Assembly: GCA_029558435.1 (NCBI GenBank) | Contig: JAKQEZ010000594.1 | Coordinates: 1 to 14,152, forward strand | Direction of reading: 5' to 3' | Length of the DNA stretch: 14,152 bases | Source: Bacteroidota bacterium | GTDB lineage: Bacteria; Bacteroidota; Bacteroidia; Flavobacteriales; Crocinitomicaceae | Part shown: positions 1-6,333 of the stretch, piece by piece | How the letters are laid out: each line of letters opens with the position of its first letter | Position numbering within the stretch: the first letter of the stretch is position 1 | Made by a program: the position numbers and the translations under genes | The notes under the pieces: model-generated | Told to the model about the DNA's origin: nothing | Seen by the model: only the letters and a program-made list of their open reading frames with translations | Database searches by the model: none

Positions 1-1115
1 CAACTTCTTCTATTGTTGTTAACCCAACAGCCACCACAAATTATACACTAACAGTAATTGACGCCTGCATTCAAACACCAGTAACTCAACAAATCACTGT
101 AAATGTACCAACCTACACGCCAATTAGCATTACAGGTTCTGCTGATATTACGGAAATTTGTCCATACATTCCTGCAACATTATCAGCACAAGCAACGGGT
201 GGTTTTGGTGATTTTACCTATCAATGGACCTCTAATCATGGTGCAACTCTTGGCACAGCAACCTCTCAAGTTGTGACGCCTTCACAAACAACTGTTTATA
301 CCGTTGAAGTAACAGATATTTGTGGTTTAACAGAAACGTATGATGTTACCTATACCGTAACCAGCCCACCTTTGGTTGTTACGCTCAACCCAAGCGTTGA
401 AGTTTGTCCAGGTGACTCCGTTCAATTAGTAGCAACTGTTACAGGTGGATACGGACAATATTATTACCATTGGCCACACGATGGAGCAACAACTCCAAGC
501 ACATGGGCAAATCCTTATGTTACTACCGATTACATGGTAGTAGTTTCCGATGAATGCCAAACGTTTAGTGTGGCTGAAAAAGTGCGCATTTACGTTGTAA
601 AACCAACGGCCAATTTTGCAATGATTAGCAATGTGCCGTTTAACAATATCGATTTAACATTTCAAAACTTAAGTTCCAACGCTTCAACCTATGAGTGGAC
701 CTTTGGCGATGGTGATTCATCAACTGTTGTGCACCCTACGCATTTGTATGACAATCCTGGAAATTACACGGTTACTTTAATTGCTACAGACGATAAAGGT
801 TGTAAAGACACCATTGCAAAAACCATTACCATTTTAGAAGAGTATTATATTTACGTGCCCAACTCATTTACACCAAATGACAACCGTATCAATGATGGGT
901 TTATGGCTTCAACTGTAAATATTGAATCGTTAAACGTAACAATTTATGACCGTTGGGGTGAACGTATTTTTAAATCAGACCATGTGAACTTTATCTGGGA
1001 TGGAACCTATCGCGGTGCATTGATGCAAGACGGAACTTATACCTATAAAATCAATTACGTCACCCGAAGGGGAATTGAAGGTAAGTTGGTTGGGCACGTC
1101 AATTTGTTGCGTTAA
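1..1115 (+). CDS. T9SS cargo protein, C-terminal part (Ig-like/PKD repeats plus gliding-motility C-terminal domain), 5' partial
   Basis: The frame is open from the first base (codons in register with position 3) to the TAA at 1113-1115, so this is the last ~370 residues of a longer protein. A GTG at 273 is an internal valine, not a start. At least two similar Ig-like units are visible before nt ~600; each carries a (Q/H)W strand, a TTxYxVxVxDxC-type strand and a GG(F/Y)G turn. A PKD-like domain follows at nt ~605-830, with the YEWTFGDG and HLYDNPGNYTV motifs. The last ~90 residues (nt ~837-1112) match the gliding-motility C-terminal domain (CHU_C, type B T9SS sorting signal): YVPNSFTPNDNRINDGF, then YDRWGERIF, WDGTYRG and DGTYTYKI. 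In this family the domain directs export by T9SS to the cell surface or medium. The likely role is an adhesin or surface-matrix protein; the ligand is unknown. Its stop interlocks with the stop of the convergent gene. Confidence 0.9.
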   Translation, partial: TSSIVVNPTATTNYTLTVIDACIQTPVTQQITVNVPTYTPISITGSADITEICPYIPATLSAQATGGFGDFTYQWTSNHGATLGTATSQVVTPSQTTVYTVEVTDICGLTETYDVTYTVTSPPLVVTLNPSVEVCPGDSVQLVATVTGGYGQYYYHWPHDGATTPSTWANPYVTTDYMVVVSDECQTFSVAEKVRIYVVKPTANFAMISNVPFNNIDLTFQNLSSNASTYEWTFGDGDSSTVVHPTHLYDNPGNYTVTLIATDDKGCKDTIAKTITILEEYYIYVPNSFTPNDNRINDGFMASTVNIESLNVTIYDRWGERIFKSDHVNFIWDGTYRGALMQDGTYTYKINYVTRRGIEGKLVGHVNLLR

Positions 1116-2143
1116 GCCTTAATGCGTTGCAACACACATTCTTTGTCCAAATCTTTTCCTTCCAACAAATAAGCACACATTTCTTTGGATAAAAGCGGAG
1201 CTAATAAAAATCCTTTTGCTCCCAACCCATTGAATACAGCCAATTTATTGAATTCTGGGTGCAATCCCATTAAAGGACGACGGTCAACAGTTGTTGGTCG
1301 AATACCAGCTATTTGATCGAGCACTTCTACTGGTTGATCGGTTAAACAAGTCAAGTGTTCCAACAATTCGTTTTTACCTCTCTCACTAACGGTGGTATTG
1401 GCGGTATGCCATTCGTATGTTGCACCAATTTTATACATACCGTTTCCGATGGGAGCGGCCGAGCATTTTCTATTTAAAACCTCTGTGTTGGATAAACCTG
1501 TTGTTTTAACCGTCAACACCTCCCCTTTGGTTGGGTCAACATTCAAATAGCTAAACCACGGATTGTTGATGGATTCATAGCCTTCGCAAAAAACAACACA
1601 ATCATACGATTGTTGTTGATAGGTTGCTGTTGTTGCATCCAATGCAGAATAATCAAATCGTTGGTTTACAACCGTAATTTGGGGGTGGTTTAAAAGAGCA
1701 GTGGTCATCCATTCAGCATCAACACGGTAACATTCTTTTACTCTTCCCGAACCAAATTTATTGGCATACGGATAACACGTTTCATCCTCCTCATTTACCT
1801 CGTTCATATACGTAGAAAACTCAGGTGTGTTTTGGCGGGTCAACCAATAATTGCGTTCTTGATTGGACGAAAAAAAACGACGCAGTGCCATTGGATATAA
1901 AATTTTTTGATTGCTTGCAGTTTCTAATTCTCCATAAAATTGCTTTGCATAAGGCAAAAATTCGTCTACACGCCAACTTTTAGTCATTCGTCTAAAAACA
2001 AGTGGAATTATAACACCCCCTGCCACTTTTGTGCTCACGTTATTTCCTGCATCAACTACTGTAATTTGACATCCTTTTTGTGCCAATTGATAGGCCAATG
2101 AGCAACCTGCAATTCCGCCTCCAACAATTAAAAAATTCTTCAT
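1112..2143 (-). CDS. FAD-dependent oxidoreductase, DAO/glycine-oxidase-like family
   Basis: This 343-residue protein has an N-terminal Rossmann fold with GxGxxG at G8-G13 (VGGGIAG) and an acidic residue at the end of strand 2 (D31 in ITVVDAG), the usual FAD-binding set. The C-terminal part (about residues 278-330) carries the DAO-family signature GIRPTTVDRRPLMG, then FNGLGAKGFLLAPLLS, which in this family closes over the flavin. Members oxidise secondary or primary amines on small molecules. The C-terminal half of MnmC, which acts on the modified wobble uridine of tRNA, belongs to the same family, but no MnmD methyltransferase is adjacent, so the substrate cannot be assigned. The ATG overlaps the comF stop as ATGA (2140-2143), so the two genes are probably co-transcribed and translationally coupled. 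No signal peptide is seen, so it is cytoplasmic. Confidence 0.85.
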   Translation of the reverse strand: MKNFLIVGGGIAGCSLAYQLAQKGCQITVVDAGNNVSTKVAGGVIIPLVFRRMTKSWRVDEFLPYAKQFYGELETASNQKILYPMALRRFFSSNQERNYWLTRQNTPEFSTYMNEVNEEDETCYPYANKFGSGRVKECYRVDAEWMTTALLNHPQITVVNQRFDYSALDATTATYQQQSYDCVVFCEGYESINNPWFSYLNVDPTKGEVLTVKTTGLSNTEVLNRKCSAAPIGNGMYKIGATYEWHTANTTVSERGKNELLEHLTCLTDQPVEVLDQIAGIRPTTVDRRPLMGLHPEFNKLAVFNGLGAKGFLLAPLLSKEMCAYLLEGKDLDKECVLQRIKA

Positions 2144-2874
2144 CGTGTTACTGCTAAACTAATTACGCTCACTTTGATATCGGGAGCTATGGCAAATATA
2201 CGATTTGTTATGGCTTCTAGCGTAGAACCTGTTGTAATAACATCATCTACCAAGGCAATGTGTTTGTAGTTTTTGATGCTCTCATCGGGAGTAAACAAAC
2301 CATCGGCATTGTCCCACCTACTAAACCGCCCCAATTTTGTTTGACTGCCTGTGTGTTTATTTCTTGCTAATACCTTAAAATCAAAAGGAATTTCCCATAC
2401 ATCCGTTATTCCTTTTACAATTTCCTCACTTTGATTGTAGCCTCTGGTGTATTTTTTCTTGGTATGAATGGGCACAGGAATCAACACCTCAACGGTTGAA
2501 AATAAGGGATGCTGACAGAGTGTTTTTCCAATAATTCTTCCAAAATACTGTCCCACATCTGGTCGGTTGCCATATTTAAGGGCTGCTAAAATGGGTTTGC
2601 TGTTATTTGTTTTTTCATAATACAGTAAAGAATAGGTGGAGGTAATTGGCAATCTTCCCCAAAACAATTGATCCACTTCGGTAGGTTCTTTAGAAATTTC
2701 AAAATGGGTGAACGCCAATTCAGAATAACAGATAGAACAACACACTTGCTCTGTTCTGCTTAATTCATTTTTGCAAACAACACAACTTGAAGGAAATAAT
2801 AAATGCAGTAAACCATCCCAATAGTTGGCAATCGTTGCAATAAATTTTCCAAAACCAGACGGCGCAGTTTTCAT
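2140..2874 (-). CDS. comF: ComF family phosphoribosyltransferase-like protein
   Basis: This 244-residue protein has the two-part ComF architecture. An N-terminal zinc ribbon carries C31-x2-C34 and C46-x2-C49, preceded by a hydrophobic stretch, LLHLLFPSSC. A type I phosphoribosyltransferase fold follows, ending with the PRPP-binding loop VDDVITTGST at residues 209-218. The family motif KKYTRGYNQSEEI lies in the middle. ComF proteins are known from natural transformation (a ssDNA uptake step after import) and are widespread in bacteria that are not known to be competent; the reaction, if any, is not established. It is the first gene of a minus-strand pair with the FAD oxidoreductase. A TATATTTG box lies about 20 bases upstream of the ATG. 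Confidence 0.92.
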   Translation of the reverse strand: MKTAPSGFGKFIATIANYWDGLLHLLFPSSCVVCKNELSRTEQVCCSICYSELAFTHFEISKEPTEVDQLFWGRLPITSTYSLLYYEKTNNSKPILAALKYGNRPDVGQYFGRIIGKTLCQHPLFSTVEVLIPVPIHTKKKYTRGYNQSEEIVKGITDVWEIPFDFKVLARNKHTGSQTKLGRFSRWDNADGLFTPDESIKNYKHIALVDDVITTGSTLEAITNRIFAIAPDIKVSVISLAVTR

Positions 2875-2896
2875 CGATTTCTTCTTGTAGTTCTAA

Positions 2897-2904
2897 CAAA
2901 TATA
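2897..2904 (-). promoter_or_regulatory. Candidate -7 box (TATATTTG) of the comF operon
   Basis: Read on the minus strand, TATATTTG fits the Bacteroidota -7 consensus TAnnTTTG exactly and lies 22 bases upstream of the comF ATG. A TTTG (2933-2936) is present further upstream, but 28 bases away, which is longer than the usual -33/-7 spacing. The call therefore rests on the -7 box and its position. Confidence 0.45.
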
Positions 2905-2942
2905 AGAAACTTTGGATGGAATTAACACTTTTCAAAACTCTA

Positions 2943-3022
2943 TGTGGAAATCTTTATTTTGATGTTTAAAACCTGTCTAAGTGCTTAAAATAAACGCATT
3001 GTAAAACCAGTGTTGAAAACCC
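2943..3022 (+). repeat. Cluster of TGT-n-AAAACC motifs (DnaA-box-like) in the comF/nrdA divergent intergenic region
   Basis: The gap between comF and the reductase gene (2875-3167, 293 bases) contains four related short words, all in the same orientation: TGTGGAAAT (2943-2951), TGTTTAAAACC (2963-2973), TGTAAAACC (3000-3008) and TGTTGAAAACCC (3011-3022). The first and last match 7 of 9 positions of the reversed DnaA box TGTGGATAA. An AT-rich run follows at about 3055-3080. The cluster could be a DnaA or other regulator binding region, an origin-like element, or chance in AT-rich DNA. No clean TAnnTTTG promoter box was found for the rightward gene, and no convincing gene is seen in the gap. Confidence 0.25.
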
Positions 3023-3167
3023 AATGGAAGATGTGAATTTCTTTAATTGCGATTGGTTTTTATTTTTTCAATTTTTGTATCCCACTTTGGAAGCTCGCAC
3101 AATTTACTGAAAAAGCACCGCCAAAGAAAAAGCTATTAAAAAAACTATAATAACACCAAAAATTGAT

Positions 3168-5516
3168 ATGTACGTAATCAAAAGAGACGGAAAAAAAGAA
3201 GCAATTAAATTTGACAAAATTACTGCTCGCATCATGAAAATGTGCTACGGATTGGATCCTATCGTTTCACCAGAAGCCGTTGCCATGAAAGTAATTGAAG
3301 GTATTTATGACGGCATATCAACAATGGATTTGGATAATTTGGCAGCTGATGTGGCATCGACGAGAGCCATTGAACATCCCGATTATGCTTTATTAGCCTC
3401 TCGAATTGCTATTTCCAACTTGCACAAAGAGACTAAAAAATCATTTTCGGAAGTAATGACGGATTTGTACACAGCCAAAGATGTAAAAACGGACGAAGCA
3501 ACTCCACTCATTGCTCAAGATGTTTACGACATTATTTGCAATAACAAAGATTTGTTGGATTCTACCATCATATACGACCGTGATTTTAAATTTGATTATT
3601 TAGGATTTAGAATATTGGCCGATCATTATTTAATGCGCATTGACAATCAAATCGTGGAACGACCGCAACAATTATTGATGCGATTGGCGATTGGAATTCA
3701 TAAAACAAACATTCCGGCTGTAATCAAAACCTATAATTATTTGTCAGAAGGTTGGATGATGCACGATATCACTACATTGAACAATGCTGGTCGTCCCAAC
3801 GCTCAATTGCTTTCCAGTTATTCGCTTTCCATCGACGATAGTTCGGTAGAAACCATTTATGCCACTATCAAATCTGCGGCACAAATTTCTAATGGAGCTG
3901 GAGAATTGGGTGTTAACATTTCGCGCGTTTTTGCAAGTGAAATAGAAGAAGACCAAAATCCATCGTTGGAAACAAACGGAATACTTCCGATGTTGCATGT
4001 TTTTGATGAAACCGCACGTCACACTACGCGCATGCACGATAAAAAACGCAACCACTTTTCGGTGATTTTAGAACCTTGGCATGCCGATGTAGAAGCATTT
4101 TTAGACATCAAAAAACCGTATATTGGTAGCGGAAATGCGATGCGCAATCTTACCAATGTGTTGTGGATACCCGATTTATTCATGCACCGCGTAAAAAACA
4201 ACGAAGATTGGACACTTTTTTCACCTAAAGAATGCTCTGAATTAGCCAATTTATACGGCAAAGAATTTGAAAGCGCCTATGAGCGTTTTGAAAAAATGGG
4301 AATCGGTGTAAAAACCATCAAAGCACAAGATTTGTGGTTTAAAATTTTAGAAGCACAAATTGAAACAGGCATGCCGTATATAATGTATAAAGATGCGGTG
4401 AACGAAAAAAGCAATCAAAAAAATGATGGTATCGTTAAAGCATCCAATTACAGTGTCAACTTAACTTTAGCGCAAGCAGATGATGAAATTGGTGCTTGCA
4501 GTGTTGGAGCCATTGTTTTACCCAAATTTGTGGACAGCAAAAAAGAATTCAATTTTGAAAAATTGTTTGAGGTGACTTATCAAATGACGTTGAACCTTAA
4601 TCAATTATTGGATGAAAACTATTATCCGGTGGAAAGTGCACGCGATTATTGTCAAAAATACCGTCCTATTGGTATCAGCGTTGTTGGTTTAGCCGACACA
4701 TACGCATTGATGGGAATTGCGTTTGATTCAGAAGCGGCACAAGCTATTAATCGTTCTATTTTTGAAACCATTTATTACAGTGCTTTAACAGCATCAAAAG
4801 ACGAAGCAAAAATAAATGGAGCATACAGTTCATTCAAAAATTCTCCATTAGCCAAAGGTTTGTTTCAATTTAATCAATGGAATGTAACACCAACAGAACG
4901 TTGGGATTGGGAAACGTTAAAGGCTGGAATAGCAGAACATGGAGTTCGCAACGCGTTGTTGGTAACGGTTTCATCAACAGAAAGTATTGCACAAATTTTG
5001 GGTTACAATGAAAATATAGAACCTTTTGCATCTAATATTTCTATAAAACGCAAAACGTCGGGTGAATATGCGGTCATCAACAAATACTTGCTTAAAGATT
5101 TGATTGCTGCGGGGTTGTGGGACAAAGAAATGCGTCAACAAATCACATTGAACAGTGGTTCTATTCAAGCAGTAGAACGTATTCCAGCATCTTTAAAGGC
5201 AATTTACAAAACAGTTTGGGAAATTCCACAAAAAACGATGCTCAATTTGGCAATAGACAGAAGTGCATTTATTTGTCAGTCACAAGCCATGAATGTTTAT
5301 ATGGAAAATGCAGATTTTAGTAAATTGACCACTTTGCATTTTTATGCATGGGAAAAAGGATTGAAAACAGGAATGTGTCAATTAACCACTAAAACCACGG
5401 TAGATAACCTTCAATTTTCTATTCATCGTGAAAACAGAGTAGTTAACACGATTGAATCGGAGCAAAAAGTGCATAAAAATCCTATTTTAACCTTCGAACA
5501 TTCTCAATCTTTTTAA
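3168..5516 (+). CDS. nrdA: Class I ribonucleotide reductase large subunit homologue, predicted catalytically inactive (pseudoenzyme)
   Basis: This 782-residue protein resembles class I R1 along its whole length. An ATP-cone covers residues ~1-92 (MYVIKRDGKKEAIKFDKIT) and the barrel is intact (LEPWHADVEAFLD, WIPDLFM, RPIGISVVGLADTYALM, NVTPTERWDWE, HFYAWEKGLKTGM). Numbering runs parallel to mammalian R1, which makes the changes easy to read. C218 is Y218 (LSSYSL). The thiyl-radical C429 is S429 and the catalytic E431 is N431 (ASNYSVNL), although N427 remains. The radical-transfer pair Y737-Y738 is C737-Q738 (GMCQLTT). The phosphate loop PMPTASTAQ reads VSSTESIAQ (E605, I607). The C-terminal tail has no cysteine pair. 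C444 is kept (GACSVG). Such a protein should not reduce ribonucleotides. The frame is uninterrupted, which argues against recent decay. No nrdB is adjacent; the next gene is HU. A nucleotide-sensing or regulatory role is inferred, not shown. The start is the ATG that begins the ATP-cone. Confidence 0.93.
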   Translation: MYVIKRDGKKEAIKFDKITARIMKMCYGLDPIVSPEAVAMKVIEGIYDGISTMDLDNLAADVASTRAIEHPDYALLASRIAISNLHKETKKSFSEVMTDLYTAKDVKTDEATPLIAQDVYDIICNNKDLLDSTIIYDRDFKFDYLGFRILADHYLMRIDNQIVERPQQLLMRLAIGIHKTNIPAVIKTYNYLSEGWMMHDITTLNNAGRPNAQLLSSYSLSIDDSSVETIYATIKSAAQISNGAGELGVNISRVFASEIEEDQNPSLETNGILPMLHVFDETARHTTRMHDKKRNHFSVILEPWHADVEAFLDIKKPYIGSGNAMRNLTNVLWIPDLFMHRVKNNEDWTLFSPKECSELANLYGKEFESAYERFEKMGIGVKTIKAQDLWFKILEAQIETGMPYIMYKDAVNEKSNQKNDGIVKASNYSVNLTLAQADDEIGACSVGAIVLPKFVDSKKEFNFEKLFEVTYQMTLNLNQLLDENYYPVESARDYCQKYRPIGISVVGLADTYALMGIAFDSEAAQAINRSIFETIYYSALTASKDEAKINGAYSSFKNSPLAKGLFQFNQWNVTPTERWDWETLKAGIAEHGVRNALLVTVSSTESIAQILGYNENIEPFASNISIKRKTSGEYAVINKYLLKDLIAAGLWDKEMRQQITLNSGSIQAVERIPASLKAIYKTVWEIPQKTMLNLAIDRSAFICQSQAMNVYMENADFSKLTTLHFYAWEKGLKTGMCQLTTKTTVDNLQFSIHRENRVVNTIESEQKVHKNPILTFEHSQSF

Positions 5517-5661
5517 ATTTTAGTCTAAGAAAAAAACGGTTTAATAAAGAAAAAACAACTATTTGTCTAAAAAAAAGGGGAATTAGTGGGTAAAAAACTG
5601 CAACTAAGCTAATTTGTGAAAAAAAATAAGCTTTTAGTGCTACGAAGATAAATATCTCGTA

Positions 5662-5669
5662 TATCTTTG
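5662..5669 (+). promoter_or_regulatory. Candidate -7 box (TATCTTTG) of the HU gene
   Basis: TATCTTTG matches the Bacteroidota TAnnTTTG element exactly and lies 46 bases upstream of the HU ATG, in a 199-base gap that follows the reductase gene. The -33 region is weak: a TTTA at 5633-5636 is 25 bases upstream. The rest of the gap (5517-5661) is A-rich, with no gene and no clear terminator. Confidence 0.5.
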
Positions 5670-5715
5670 TATTTGGAAATCAAATTGTTGAATCTTTAAT
5701 TAAATTATATCAAAT

Positions 5716-6006
5716 ATGACTAAAGCAGATATCGTTGCATCAGTTGCAGAAGAAACAGGGTTGGAAAGAGCAGAAGTATTAAAGACTGTTGAGGCTTTTA
5801 TGGAGTCAGTTAGAGGGTCTTTGGCTAAGGGAGAAAACGTTTATTTACGTGGATTTGGAAGCTTTATCGTTAAAACAAGAGCTGAGAAAACAGGAAGAAA
5901 CATTTCAAAAAAGACAACAATTGTAATTCCAGCACACAATATTCCTGCATTCAAACCTTCAAAAACTTTTGTTGACAAGGTGAAAAACAATGTAAAAGTA
6001 AAATAA
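5716..6006 (+). CDS. hup: HU family DNA-binding protein
   Basis: This 96-residue protein is collinear with HU/IHF. An N-terminal helical pair (MTKADIVASVAEETGLERAE) provides the dimer interface. The family signature GFGSFIVKTRAEKTGRN leads into the DNA-binding arm (residues ~55-75). The C-terminal strand and helix read IPAHNIPAFKPSKTFVDKV. HU dimers bend and compact DNA in the nucleoid with little sequence specificity. The arm carries ISKKTTIVIPAHNIP, where HU proteins usually have NP-x-T-x(4)-IPA-x(3)-P, so the proline that intercalates into DNA is likely the one in HNIP. The gene stands alone between a TATCTTTG promoter box and a strong hairpin terminator at 6072-6103, so it is probably monocistronic. 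No Shine-Dalgarno site precedes the ATG. Confidence 0.95.
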   Translation: MTKADIVASVAEETGLERAEVLKTVEAFMESVRGSLAKGENVYLRGFGSFIVKTRAEKTGRNISKKTTIVIPAHNIPAFKPSKTFVDKVKNNVKVK

Positions 6007-6042
6007 TCACTCTCCTTTGATTATTTTATTTGATAATATTGA

Positions 6043-6071
6043 TTGATTTTCAATAGAATTTTATAAATTTG
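6043..6071 (+). promoter_or_regulatory. Candidate promoter of the bS22-like gene (TTG, 18-base spacer, TAAATTTG)
   Basis: A TTG at 6043-6045 is followed after 18 bases by TAAATTTG (6064-6071), an exact TAnnTTTG element. Transcription would start at about 6075-6078, inside the left arm of the hairpin that ends the HU transcript. This promoter would drive the 30-codon ribosomal protein gene and possibly RNase G. Confidence 0.5.
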
Positions 6072-6103
6072 CACTCTCGTTGAAAAACGAGGGTGTTTTT
6101 TTT
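6072..6103 (+). terminator. Rho-independent terminator after HU
   Basis: A ten-base-pair stem (CACTCTCGTT at 6072-6081 with AACGAGGGTG at 6086-6095, one G-T wobble) closes a GAAA tetraloop and is followed at once by eight T residues (6096-6103). It lies 65 bases after the HU stop codon and would end that transcript. Confidence 0.88.
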
Positions 6104-6155
6104 CTAAAGAGAAACAAACAAGAAATAAGAAATTAATAATTAAAATATAAAGATT

Positions 6156-6248
6156 ATGCCAAGCGGTAAAAAAAGAAAAAGACATAAAATGGCGACGCAC
6201 AAGCGTAAAAAAAGATTAAGAAAAAATCGTCATAAAAAGAAGAAATAA
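6156..6248 (+). CDS. Small ribosomal protein of the COX24/AURKAIP1 (mS38, bS22-like) family
   Basis: This 30-codon ORF (ATG at 6156, TAA at 6246-6248) is followed by its own hairpin terminator. The product begins MPSGKKRKRHKMATHKRKK and ends RLRKNRHKKKK, and almost every residue is K, R or H. This is the short, strongly conserved Bacteroidota form of the COX24 C-terminal domain (also named AURKAIP1), which corresponds to mitochondrial mS38 and mycobacterial bS22. Those relatives sit in the small ribosomal subunit, bound to 16S/12S rRNA near the decoding region; the same location is inferred here. The KMxKRKxxR(L)R core is visible as KMATHKRKKRLRKN. It lies between HU and RNase G, in a cluster of nucleic-acid genes. 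Its small size means automatic gene callers often miss it. Confidence 0.87.
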   Translation: MPSGKKRKRHKMATHKRKKRLRKNRHKKKK

Positions 6249-6274
6249 TAACTTCTAAGGAAATTTATTGAGGG

Positions 6275-6305
6275 AAACTTAGCGGGATAAACTTGCTAAG
6301 TTTTT
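6275..6305 (+). terminator. Hairpin with T-run between the bS22-like gene and RNase G
   Basis: A perfect nine-base-pair stem (AAACTTAGC at 6275-6283 with GCTAAGTTT at 6295-6303) encloses an 11-base loop and runs into five T residues (6301-6305). It ends 28 bases before the RNase G start codon. It can act as the terminator of the bS22-like transcript, or as an attenuator or leader hairpin for RNase G, because no separate promoter fits in the 28 bases that follow. Confidence 0.75.
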
Positions 6306-6333
6306 CTATTTATTAATAAAAAATTAAGCTTTC

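Noticed and set aside
273..1115. A GTG at 273 as the start of the first gene
   Set aside because: The frame is open all the way to the window edge and encodes further Ig-like repeats, so the valine at 273 is internal to a truncated gene.
3024..3110. A 28-codon ORF in the comF/nrdA gap
   Set aside because: Its aromatic-rich product (begins MEDVNFFNCDWF) resembles nothing I know, it lacks a promoter box and overlaps the AT-rich region; chance is the simplest reading.
3744..4261. Minus-strand ORFs inside the reductase gene
   Set aside because: They lie opposite a strongly conserved coding frame and their products have no recognisable domain or composition of a real protein.
3168..5516. Recent pseudogene or sequencing error as explanation for the missing catalytic residues
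   Set aside because: The changes are separate multi-base codon differences at several distant sites in an otherwise open, conserved frame; errors or early decay would more likely give frameshifts and stops.
5606..5634. AAGCT...AGCTT inverted repeat as a terminator for the reductase homologue
   Set aside because: Only five base pairs with a long A-rich loop; too weak to support a terminator.
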